A stretch of DNA of 64,000 nucleotides, from the NCBI GenBank assembly GCA_958496175.1, contig OY292280.1, forward strand, positions 9,982,001 through 10,046,000, read 5' to 3'. A program made the position numbers and the translations under genes. Numbering within the stretch: the first letter of the stretch is position 1; the number at the start of each line of letters is the position of its first letter. Of the stretch, positions 45,351 through 56,355 are shown in pieces. The DNA comes from Sisyra terminalis (Eukaryota > Arthropoda > Insecta > Neuroptera > Sisyridae). The notes under the pieces were generated by a model. The model saw only the letters and a program-made list of their open reading frames with translations. It ran no database searches and had not been told where the DNA came from.

Positions 45351-45941
45351 GGGTAGGATGAGGTTTAATGGTCCAATTTTACTATTCCGTATTATATTGT
45401 GAAAATCAACCCTATTAATTTGAAACTTATATTGCTAACCAAACAAATATCTGGCTATTTTTAATTTAATTTTTAATGGAATCATATATATAGAAGTTGG
45501 TCATTTTACATTTTTTCTCGACCTTGTCGTCTATCTCTTTTTGCCCCTTAGTAGGGGCAAAAGGGTCAGCTAAGAGGCAAAAAGGTTCTGTATTTATTTT
45601 AAATATTTAACAGGTGTTATAAATTAATAACAGTATTTGAATCATTGAAATATTTCTGGATTTTCATTTGGAAAACTTTATTACAGTCATTTTTCTTAAA
45701 ACTTTTCTTTCTTTATAATAATATTGACATTAATTGTAACATAAGTGATATTTTTTATACCTTTATATTAACTTAATCAAACTCATAATTTCCTGAATCC
45801 CAATTATAACAAACGATGTAAACGGACCCTCAGTTAAAAAAACAGTTTTCATGGGTAGTTAAATAAAGCAATATGCCACTTGTATTTTAGATACTCATGG
45901 TGGACTATTATACCCGCTGACCTTTAAGCCCCACTTTACCC
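45351..45941. mobile_element. TA-flanked inverted-repeat element, short copy
   Basis: Ends GGGTAGGATGAGGTTTAATG and, reverse-complemented, GGGTAAAGTGGGGCTTAAAG next to TA on both sides. It is a 591-bp inverse-oriented relative of the 29348-30310 element, sharing CCCCTTAGTAGGGGCAAAAG and AACAGGTGTTATAAATTAAT. Confidence 0.7.
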
Positions 45942-46019
45942 TACGGACAAATTTATCACAAGCCAGGGGATGTTAATAGATTTTAAAATTTAAGACTAAG
46001 AAAAGTTTTTGTTGCAAGT

Positions 46020-46620
46020 TGGGTAATTTTTTCGATAAATTTAATTGAAATTATTCGAATATCTCATCAAAAACTTTTCAAATCCGTACACATGAAAGTT
46101 TGATGATGAATTTCTTTTGAACGGTTAATTTAATCGCCAAAATATAAGAAACCATTTTTATAGAACAGTTAATTTTCAACAAAAATTTGTATTGCGCATT
46201 GTATAAAAGTCATTTATAAAAGTTAGTTCGAGTTATAAAATTCATAAACAAAAATGAAATTTGTCTTAAAATAATCAAAATTAAAACCTTAATATCTTTC
46301 AAATGGTGAGGCTTACGGAAAAAATATAGAATATCCTTTTTGTAGAGCATTAACTTCATAAAAAATTCTCTCAGAACATTTTTCTGTACAATTTATAAAT
46401 GATGAGGTATGAATTTTTTTCTATTGGACTGAGAAAAAAATACAAAACTGCGATGCGGAGGATCTTCCTATTAAAATTAAGAGCTCATACTTGGTGAGAA
46501 TTTTTTTAAGGTGTCTAGCAACCCATTTTTCCACGTCACTTGAAAAAAAAATAATTGATTTTTTTGACCCATACTAATATGGACGTTTCGGCCGTAAAAA
46601 CTAGTTTCGGTCGGACACTG
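46020..46620. repeat. Single arm of the 36-kb hAT foldback fused to a fragment of the 13.7-kb hAT MITE
   Basis: 46020-46577 matches the right arm of the 36100-37447 palindrome down to the terminal GACCCATACTA. The next bases, 46578-46620, are the inverse of the 13667 MITE's left end (CGGCCGTAAAAACTAGTTTC, CGGTCGGACACTG). The left partner arm is absent. Confidence 0.65.
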
Positions 46621-46624
46621 CTTT

Positions 46625-48010
46625 TAATTGAAACAAGGAACAGAAATGCAAAAAAAAATAAAAATAAACTTACTAACTTGCTTTAACATGGTAAGATTGG
46701 AAAAACGAATTAATTAATCATCAGAGTAATTTTCATGATATAATCATATCCTGGTTGCAAGGATAAAGTAAAAAACAAAACTTACAGGTTTATCGATTAT
46801 TCCAATGATGCACCAAATTAATAAAAATATTAAAAACACAAACATTGTACAAAATTCAATTAGATATAGAATTTATTTAAACGAAAATCATTGTTAGGAT
46901 GGTAAGATGTTTGGATGGAGGTTTTGTTCGTCCCATGGTTGATCCAAAAAAGATTTTTCTCAACGATCGAATGCAATCGGTAGTTGATTATCCCCAAAAG
47001 CAGAAACTTCGCAATATCCGCGCATAGCCTCTGCTATCCACGTCCCAAGTCCTCAAACTGAGGTCACCTTTTTTCCCAACCATAATCATTGATTGCTGGA
47101 GCTGTGATTTTTGTCGACTAAACGTTATTTAAGACAAGTTTTCAGAGAACGTTTCATTTATGGATTGTAAACTATAAGATTACAAAAATCGATGATCCCT
47201 TTTTTGAAGTTATACTTCTTAAGCGGCGTTATGAAAAAATAAACTGAAATTTTGATAAAATGACGCCGTGACGCTACAGTAGGAAGTAGCTCGTAAATGA
47301 TTAGCAACAAAATTAAAGATGGCTGATTTTTATGAGCGATTTGCATAGTGAGAAATTTAACGTATGAATTGTTAGGCAATCGAAATACGTATTTGGAGAT
47401 TCAATACATTCAGTAAAGTTATGATTTAAGGTTGAAATTTTAAGGTTGGCTATCCCTCATTTAGAGATTTCCAAGTCACATGAACCACTTTTGATTTCTA
47501 CCCTTTTTATTTTTTTTTTAAATTTCCGCCCATTACACCACCCTACTAAAACATAGATGAGGACACCAAATAATAATAGATGGACCAGCTATTTGTTGCA
47601 TTCAAACATCGGATTAAATCGTAAAATTTATATAGTAGCAACCGAGAGGATTGGTTAATCCTGTTGATTTTCCATTTGTACTTTTGGATTGCTTGGCAAT
47701 CGAAATACAAATAAAAGATTCAAATCCAAGGAAAAATCAGTTTTTTTATTCGTTTGGTTGATAACTAATATAGAAATTGTAGAGCAAGATCAAGTATTTT
47801 CATCTCTTAAAGACAAATAACCGTAATTTAAACCGAATTATACGAAATTAGAATTGAATTCATCGAAAAGTTGCGAATCAAACTGTAAATAAAGTAGAAA
47901 ATGCAACGTTGCCATATATTGATGTCGCTAACAGGAACATGAGTCACTAATTTAATATATCATTTGAAAACTAGTAACTTTTGGGGAAATTTTCACAGCC
48001 CAACACTGAC
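46625..48010. other. Non-coding stretch
   Basis: No convincing gene. Two short echoes of family A (GGCAATCGAAATACGTAT at 47374 and TTGCTTGGCAATCGAAATAC at 47690) and a GCAACGTTGCC fragment near 47905 shared with the 59.2-kb MITE are present. Confidence 0.4.
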
Positions 48011-48014
48011 AAAA

Positions 48015-48117
48015 ATGACTAATGACGAAAATTGGGACTTAAATGAAAATGAAATGACAGTTGAAACCAATGACAACAATCAGTTAAAAATTGAGACAAT
48101 AATTTTACGACAAATAA
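48015..48117 (+). CDS. Possible isolated first coding exon, phase 1
   Basis: ATG at 48015 follows an acceptor-like TTTTCACAG by 16 bases. The exon reads MTNDENWDLNENEMTVETND and ends LRQI before GTATAA in phase 1. The acidic N terminus, start close to a 3' splice site and phase-1 end recall the first exons of the two microexon genes. No downstream exons were found, so this may be an orphan or chance. Confidence 0.25.
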
Positions 48118-48310
48118 GTATAACTTTTCACGTGCTTACATTACAACACATACCGTTTTGTTTTAGTCTTATTTCTTTTATTTTAAGATTTTACGCCAAA
48201 AAACCAAAAAAGCTCTTTTTTTTTGCTGACTTGTAATAAATTATTCTATAATAATAATCCCGGGACGTAATATATTCGTTTTTTTTTGAATCAATAACAT
48301 AAAAGAGAAA

Positions 48311-48850
48311 CTGTGTATACAATATATAGAATATATAGCGGTCCAATTTATGTAGTATAATTTAATATAATATATAAATTCATACCATAAACATAAATTT
48401 GAACAGAAGTTCAAACAAAAATATTTGTGGCGTATTGCTCAGATACGTATTTCGATTACCAAGCAATCTTCCTCAGTGATCATCAAGTAGTTTGGATCAC
48501 TCCGTAACTGCTTTGTGATGATTCACGTAAATCATATACTAAGTAATCCCAAGTTACTTTGGATATCCTTATATCCATACTTTGGATATATTTGGATTAC
48601 TTTGTATATGATTCACGTGAATCATCACAAAACAGTTACGGACTGATCTAAACTACTTGATGACCACTGAGGAATTTCGATTGCTTGGCAATCGAAATAC
48701 GTATCTCGGCAATACGTCACAAATATTTTTGTTTGAACTTCTGTTCAAATTTATGTTAAGGTATGATTTTTATAAATTATTATATTAAATTATACTTCAT
48801 AAATTGGACCGCAATATATTCTATATATTGTATGCACAGTATAAATGTTG
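48311..48850. repeat. Palindromic repeat family A, copy with short loop
   Basis: Arms GCGGTCCAATTTATGTAG and CATAAATTGGACCGCAATAT flank a loop (48530-48615) containing ATATCCATACTTTGGATATA, a reduced version of the long loops at 38.9 and 42.6 kb. Confidence 0.8.
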
Positions 48851-49051
48851 AGCCAGCGGGAAAAAAATCTTATTTTGATAATAGAGAAACTTTTTGAATC
48901 AAGTGAAGAATATTTAATTTTGAACCAATTTTTGGGCTTTTTCTTGTGAGAATTACGCCATATTTGTATACATTTTCTAAGCATTTTTGGACACTCGGAT
49001 GGCCAACTAAGACTTATTGGGAATTTTTGATAGTTTCTGGGATTATTTTAT

Positions 49052-49453
49052 ATGGATTCGCTTCTATTTGATCCTACTAGCCATATTAATGATATCGAAA
49101 CCATTCATAAGTCAAATCCATTGGCTAAATTTTCTCATTACATTTTGCATAATCAGCTTTTTGTGTTGTTAATCAAGTTTCTGCTCTCCGCCGCCATATT
49201 TCAATCATCGACAAAAAAATTTTATGCAATACAAAATATATCAACGATAAAAAATTATTTGAAACGAAATAAATTCCAAACTATCAAAAAATTATTTATT
49301 GCTGCAATAAAATTTCAGTACGTGATTTCTTATCCAAATAAACCTAAAGCATTATATAGTACCTTGACAAACGTGATTATATTAGTCTTGTTCTTGTCTG
49401 ACCACTTTATCCACATACAAATTGAAGTTGAACGAAATAATTGTTGTACCTAG
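49052..49453 (+). CDS. Hypothetical 133-residue ORF, two hydrophobic segments
   Basis: ATG-initiated, MDSLLFDPTSHINDIETIHK, with hydrophobic stretches LFVLLIKFLLSAAIF (about 35-50) and TNVIILVLFLSDHFIHI (about 106-123), ending ERNNCCT. An open frame this long is unusual at this base composition. I do not recognise the family. It lies 285 bp upstream of protease homologue B on the same strand. It could be a decayed exon rather than a gene. Confidence 0.25.
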   Translation: MDSLLFDPTSHINDIETIHKSNPLAKFSHYILHNQLFVLLIKFLLSAAIFQSSTKKFYAIQNISTIKNYLKRNKFQTIKKLFIAAIKFQYVISYPNKPKALYSTLTNVIILVLFLSDHFIHIQIEVERNNCCT

Positions 49454-49737
49454 ACTAGTTCTAGGTAAGGATGCAAACGATTATTCAAATTTCTAAATAT
49501 CGATTAATCGTTCATAAACATCGATGTTTTAACTTCAACAATAAAATATTTTAATTCAATTTCATAATTTTTGCGCTAATTAAACACGTTTAGTCGTTAA
49601 AATTAAAATTGAATAATAAAAAAACATTTTTTTTTTATTTTAAATAACTTTCTTTCTCCGATAAAATAATTGTTTATCAAAGTTTACCATAAATCTGTAG
49701 ATCTTTTAAACAAAATTTCAGTGATTAATCAGCAAAA

Positions 49738-52087
49738 ATGGCGCAGTTTCCGAAAGGAAAACTCTTTTTGTATTTTCTGCATTCTTTAATTCCTTTTGTG
49801 ATTTTAATTCAGTGCAATGGTAATATATTTAGTACTTAGTACTACTTTTAGCTACTATTAAACCAAAATTGTTAAAATTTCAGGAGTCAAATTTTCTAAA
49901 TCATCTCTGGACGGCCATATCACTCGAATAAATCGGCGCCCTTATGTCGTAATGATTTATATTGAAATTGAATTTTATTGTACTGGGGTATTGTTGGATA
50001 ATCAACTTGTTTTGGCGGCTGCGCATTGCTTCAAAACACCGGAACCACTATCATTTTACTCAATTTCCTACTTAGCGGGTCATTCCCAAATAAATCTTAA
50101 CCTGAAAAATAGTGTTCGCGTGGATAAAATAATAATTCACGAAAAGTATAACCACTTAACATTGGAAAATGATATAGCTTTACTTAAGGTTTGATTTTAT
50201 TTTACAACTTTTGTACTCTTACCATATTGAAGAAATGATCTATTTATTGACCTTCCCCTATTTTTACTTATAAACTATCTTCGTGATTTTCAGGGTCATT
50301 TCCCTTTAAAATCATCCCCGACTATTCAATTTTTGGGACTTCCGGATCCTTATACTATTTTTCCAGTTGGTAAAGCGTGCCAAATTAGTGGTTGGAGCAA
50401 ACCGGTAAGTCAAAAATTGCTAAAATTAAAATTTGGATATTAGTATTAAGCTTATGCTGCTGCTTTGATTGAGCTCTAGGGGGAGGCAGCGATGTATAGA
50501 TTTTATAAGACGCCTATTGCTGAAAATATTTTCCTCACATTAAATCATTACTTGGGAATAATTAATAAGACCATGTTGGTTACAATCCTCTAGTATAATG
50601 GCTCTTAACCAGGGTTCAATGGAACCCCAGGGATTCGATGAGTTAGTCTTGCGGGTTTGGTGTAGGTCAAAACACACTCTCGACTCATGTAACTTATATA
50701 TAAATACCTACTTTTGGAGTTTTAAAACCATATTTAATTTTTTTGATCAAGAAGTGTTCGAGGCATGCGCTTATGAAACAAGCAGGTATTAGTATCTCCA
50801 ACAAAATGAAAAACCACTATTCTAGTATTTCAGGGATTAGATATTGAATTAGTTTCTTCTTATAAACTATTCAAAAAATAATTGAAAAAAATTACAAATT
50901 TGAACCAAAATAAGATTTTTTTTCGCTGTCTTTGAACAGTTATACTGTGTATACAATATATAGGATATATTGCGGTCCAATTTATGCAGTATAATTTAAT
51001 ATAATAATATATAAAAATCATACCATAAACATAAATTTGAACAGAAGTTCAAACAAAAATATTCGTGACGTATTGCCCAGATACGTATTTCGATTGCCAA
51101 GCAATCTTCCTCAGTGGTCATCAAGTAGTTTTGATCAGTCCGTAACTGCTTTGTGCTGATTCACAAAGATGATTTGTGATACAGTTACATAGTGATCCTA
51201 ACTGCTTGGTGACCACTGAGGAAGATTGATTGGTAATCGAATTACGTATCTGGGTAATACGTCACCAATATTTTTGTTTGAACTTCTGAAATTTAAGTTT
51301 ATGGTATGATTTTTATATATTATTATATTAAATTATACTACATAAATTGGACCCCAATATATTCTATATATTGTCTAAGATAAGTATTGAATTTTTTTGA
51401 GATTTTTCCAAGACTATTTTCATAAGGACAGGAGTGTAGTAATTAATTATTGAAAAAAATGATTTTTTCAACTTTCGTCTTCATGACCAAACTCACTTTT
51501 AGAGCAAGTTTAAAAAAGGTACATACCTAGTTACTAACTATATTTAAGAGATTACCTCACCCCACCAGTCACTAGAGGCTTCTTTATTTCCAATAATACC
51601 TAGTATACCAAATTTTATATCCGAAAGATCATTTTTTGGCCAAAAATAGTCTAAAGTTCAAGCAAGTTTAATTTTGTTTGGTTTGATATCCGTGAAATTA
51701 ATAATCGAATAAACTATTATCTTTTTCCAGTATATAGGTCAATACCGGACTCATCTACTCACAAAAACCGTCAAGATTTTCGACCACCAAAAATGCCGCT
51801 TTTATTGGCGCCTGAAGAATAATGTTACTGAAAAGATGATTTGTGCAAATGATAGGTCCAAATTTACAGATGTTTGCGTTGGAGATACTGGAGGACCTTT
51901 GATGTGCAACGGTAAACTGGCCGGTTTTATTTCCTGGGGATCAAGATGTCAATATTCCAAAGAACCTGCTGTTTACACTTTCATTTTTCCGTATATTTCT
52001 TGGCTTGAGGAACAGGCAAGTCTATTGCGAGTGAAACTAAGGTCAAAAGAGGTATTAGAGCAGGAAGAATTTATTATTAAAAAATAA
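49738..52087 (+). CDS. Serine protease homologue B (chymotrypsin fold, Thr at position 195)
   Basis: Four exons: 49738-49819, 49884-50188, 50294-50404, 51731-52087 (855 nt, 284 residues), with intron phases 1, 0, 0 exactly as in homologue A. MAQFPKGKLFLYFLHSLIPF starts a signal peptide. Exon 2 has FYCTGVLLDNQLVLAAAHCF (His57) and LENDIALLK (Asp102); exon 3 has CQISGWSKP; exon 4 has FTDVCVGDTGGPLMC. Asp189 is retained, suggesting a trypsin-type pocket, but Ser195 is Thr. IVGG is replaced by ITRINRRPYVVMIYI. The C-terminal tail is charged (SKEVLEQEEFIIKK). The start context TCAGCAAAAATGGCGCA is shared with homologue A. A TTTCAGTG initiator lies at about 49716 with a CATAAATC TATA-like box 30 bases earlier. 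AATAAA signals follow the stop. A family-A palindrome occupies intron 3. Confidence 0.85.
50925..51378. repeat. Palindromic repeat family A, full copy in intron 3 of homologue B
   Basis: Begins TTCGCTGTCTTTGAACAGTT and ends CCAATATATTCTATATATTG. The centre GATGATTTGTGATACAGTTA is asymmetric through small deletions. Confidence 0.85.
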
Positions 52088-52139
52088 GTTATGATGTATT
52101 TTTTATAAATGAATTATAAATAAAATAAGATATCAATAA

Positions 52140-55100
52140 AGTTAATAAATCACAAATAGGTAATCCAAATTGGTAATCCCGTCTAGGCATGATAAGAAGA
52201 AAGGTTAAAAAAAAATTAGTACAGTTTGATGATTTTTTTACTTTGTCTTCTACAATATATACTGTTATCAGTGTTGGATTTACACTAGTGGCTATAACAA
52301 AAAAAGGAAAATTTACGAGGCCTCAATTTTTTTTCTGGGGTAAACAAAGAGGCCTCAAAAAGAGTAAATAATTTAACTAATTGATAAATATAACCAATAT
52401 ATTGAAAGTTGCTCAAAATTGAAAAATCAATTTCTTATCCAAATGTTAACCCGTTTATATGTATACAAATTTATTCTGGACTCTTACTTAATTTAAAAAG
52501 AATATAGATAATAGGTACCAGGATTCTGGATTCAATGGAGCATTTGTAGGTGTTCACACGTACGGTGCGTACTCAGAGAGTACCCCTAGGAGGTACTAAC
52601 TTCCGAACCAAAATTAAAGACTCTTAATACAGTTTATTTTCGGAATCAATTTCTAAATCTACTATTAGAAAGAATAACAATGTTATAATAGCATTTATGT
52701 GTCACGTGCTTATAAAAAAACCTCGCTAATTGGTCTATTTAACCTTCACTATTTCACCCTCCTCCCCTACGGAAAAAGTTTTTTTTCAACTAGATATAAA
52801 TTAAATGCCAAGTGGATTAATTGATAAATTATATCAAAATCGGTTGAGTGGTTCCCGAGAAAAACATAAGTCACAAAATATATCATTAAAGAAAAACGCT
52901 TTAAAAATGTTATTTTTTAATAACTTTTTTCTCAATAACTACACTGTAATAAATTGAATTCTGAGATCGAATTCCTTAGGGGTTTGACTAATTTACCTTT
53001 AGTGAATTCTATTTTGCTTTATTCCATCCCAAACGGTTTGAATCAAGAATTTTATATTTCTTGTGTCAAGAAACATGCGTATTTGAAAAGAATGTCTAAT
53101 ACATTTACAACAATGGTAAGTGTAGTTGAGTGAACTCCCCTCCACAATTCACATCAAAATTAGGGAATTTTATGTTTGTGTACCTAATTTGCTCATGCGC
53201 ATAACATGAAATGTTCAATACAGTTCCTTATAGTGCTGGATCACTATTGTCAATTATTGATCATGTCGTTTATAAGAAAATATAAATACTACCCAAGAGT
53301 ATCGACAGTAAATAAAAATTATTCCTTCTTCTCCTTCTCTCTTTCGTTTTAAAATTATCATTCATTAATTTTATTAGAAATTATATTGAAGTTTTGAAAC
53401 GACCGCGCTTCGACCTAGGTCGTTGAAGTGAAAAAGTGAGTTGGAGAGAGATAGGATTGCCGAATCGAATACGGGATCAAACACGAATCCTCTATACTTT
53501 ACCTCTGTGTTTTCTAAGCTGTATTATCGATTTGAACCTATGAATTTTGCTTTTCATTTAATATTTTAACTTGTAAGTATACAACATTATTTATAATTTA
53601 TTATTTCAATTAGTGTAATAACATATTTTAATATTCATTAAATAAATTTTATTGGATAATTTGTGTTGAACGACTATTTCATGTATTGTATTTTATAAAA
53701 ATGGCTGATGACGCGGTCAAAGTATATTTAATGAGTCGGGGGTTCGAAGATTTTATTGATAGTTTTTGAGGTTTATATATTATTTTTTAACAAATGAAAA
53801 TATTTATATGTTTATAAACTTTTATTGTTTCTCCACGAACCGGTGTATCAGTCAAACAAAAAAATTATTGGAAACCTACGTTAAAAGAAAGCCAGCGTGG
53901 ATTTGCTGTTCATATTAAATTAAGTTATATTTATAATAATATATTTTATTTTTTTCTAATAAATGAATATTTGTATTTTTATAGTATGGGCTAGGAGTTT
54001 TTAAAGTTCTTAAATATAGTACGGACTTATACTTTTAATTAAATAATTTAAGTTTACATATTTTGTTCTATTTAAAAATATGTTATAATTATGTACATTT
54101 GTTCTTAATAAAATATACAAAATGAAAACCAAATCAGCCTTTATTTAATAAATTATACCTACTTTCTAGCCAAGTATATTTTTATTTTTAAAAAAAAATT
54201 TAATTGAAAATATTTTTTTTTTTGTTTGGAATATCTGTGCAAATTAAACCAAATATATAAAATGATTCATTCAATTTCGTTTATATTTGAATTAAGTATA
54301 GTTATGTTTGAAAGAAGTATCCAAATTTGTAATCAAGTTTAAATATTGTTTGAAATAAATATAATGGTGATTTCGTACAAAGAAATCGAAGTTAACTTAA
54401 CGTCTTAAGTTCTCCACTCAACTGAATGTTTATTGGCCCAAGAAACATTTTGAAACTCGTATAGTGCTTGATTTAAAGATCATGCGCATTTCGCCGTATC
54501 CAACCTTACAACTGGTTTTAACCAAACGAAAAACGTTTGAGATTAGTATGCTTTTTTTACGGTGTAAAAACTTTAACTTTATCAGATTTTAGTAAAGAAT
54601 TAACTTATACCTGAAGTGTACAAAAATATTTTTTTCAATCATTTTCCCCCTATTTTTGCCCTTTTATAGAGGGCGCCGTATCACACTTAAAAAAAGAGAG
54701 CTGATGTTGAGACCACTTTTCTCTGGAACTACTGAACCAAAAGTATTCAACTTGAATTCATCCTACTTGATTTATTATGCTCTAAAACAATAATAAAATT
54801 AAAAAAAAAAAACAATTTATAATAGTTTTAAAATGGCAGGTGTTTTAAAAAAGTATCAAAATTAGCCTATTTTTCTGTCATTGTTCCACCTCCTTCTCCT
54901 CTAGTAATAGTTGTTTCCTATAAATTATAAATTTATTGCTTAAAATAAACATTGATAAGTGCAACGCTAAAAGTTTCATCAATATCGTTTTAATGGTTCC
55001 TGAAAAAATCTCCAATCTCAAAAAAAATCATTACAGAAAAACGCTTTAAAAATTGAAATTTTCAATATTTTTTTTTCTCTATAACTTTAAACAATAACTT

Positions 55101-56350
55101 TACTTAATTTTTGAAAAATGGTTTTTTAAGACATGAAGTAATAGGACATATTTTTTTAAATAATTTTTCACCTATTTTTACTGGATTATAGAAGGCGCCG
55201 TAGCACACTTAAAAAAATATGGCTGATTTTGGGACCATTTTTGTCAGAAATTAATAAACCAAAATCAATAAAACCAAATGTTTTTTTCTTTTAGTATAAT
55301 TTTCTGATAATAGTAGTAAATTTTTAAAATAAAATACCATAGTTTGGGAACTACACGTGTTTAAAAAAAGTGCCGAAATCGGACCATTTTTCTGCCACTC
55401 TTTCTTCCCCCTCACCTCTGAAAAAATATATTTTGTAAAAATTATAAAATTATCTTCTATAAAATTTATTGTTAAGTGTAATGCAAAAACTTTCATTAAA
55501 ATCGGTTGAGTGGTTTTTGAAATAAATAGTTTTTAGTCCCAAAAAAAAATCATTGGAGAAAAACTTTTTTTAAACTACTGCTTATGTTATTATGATAGTT
55601 GTTATAATCTCCCTGAAAGTCGATTTTGAAATTGATTTTTAAATTTAAATAAAAATAAGGATTACCTATTTATCAATCTTTTATTTGTATAATAATATCT
55701 CAGGAAAAGTACATATGTATACAGTCGTCCAAAATAATGATTAAATTTATAATTATTCTAAATTAAATTGTATAATTTGAATTATATATACATTGTTTAT
55801 AATATTTTGATATATGTGGCATTATTTACTTTTTGTACTTATAAGTTGCCACTATTTAAAATATCAAAAAAAAAATCGTCTAAATGTGGTCAAAAAATCT
55901 TAAAAAATTGTGACAATTTTAAAAATCAGCTATATTAAATCTTAGCTTTTACAAGAACTATTCGAGTTATGCAAATAGTTTGAAAAGTCGTCTTACAAAA
56001 AAACGAACTGCCACTCTACCTGATCTCAACTAAAATGACTTTACCTCAGTCAATGTTTCAAATTTTGGCCAAAAATTTAAAAATTTATCCAGAAACATTG
56101 AACGAAAATTGGCCTAGTACAGTGAATAAACTTAACTCAACTATTGTAAGAAGAAATACTTTAATTTAGCAAAGCAGTTTAAAATATTTAGAGGTTGGAG
56201 AAAAAAATCTCCAAAAATTCATTCTTAGAATATATACACTAAATTTTAACCATTCCATATTAACAAATCAATTAAAAGGTATGTGGTTCCAAAGACAATG
56301 GAACCCTGTTAACAAGTAATGTTCTCTATCCAGTAATTGTTGCAAAAGTT
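52140..56350. other. 4.2-kb gene-poor stretch
   Basis: No intact gene. At 53700-53767 ATGGCTGATGACGCGGTCAA opens 23 codons (MADDAVKVYLMSRGFEDFID) after a leader with TATAAGAAAATATAAATA at about 53270; it may be a decayed first exon or the start of an LTR-element gag. The right part is a tandem duplication described separately. Confidence 0.4.
54610..55640. repeat. ~520-bp tandem duplication, diverged
   Basis: Blocks GGCGCCGTATCACACTTAAA (54672) and GGCGCCGTAGCACACTTAAA (55194) lie 522 bp apart, and later blocks (TTTTTCTGYCA, TTTCATYAAWATCGKTT) keep the same spacing. A third partial unit resembling the end of each lies at about 52745-52945. Confidence 0.65.
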
Positions 56351-56355
56351 GATGT

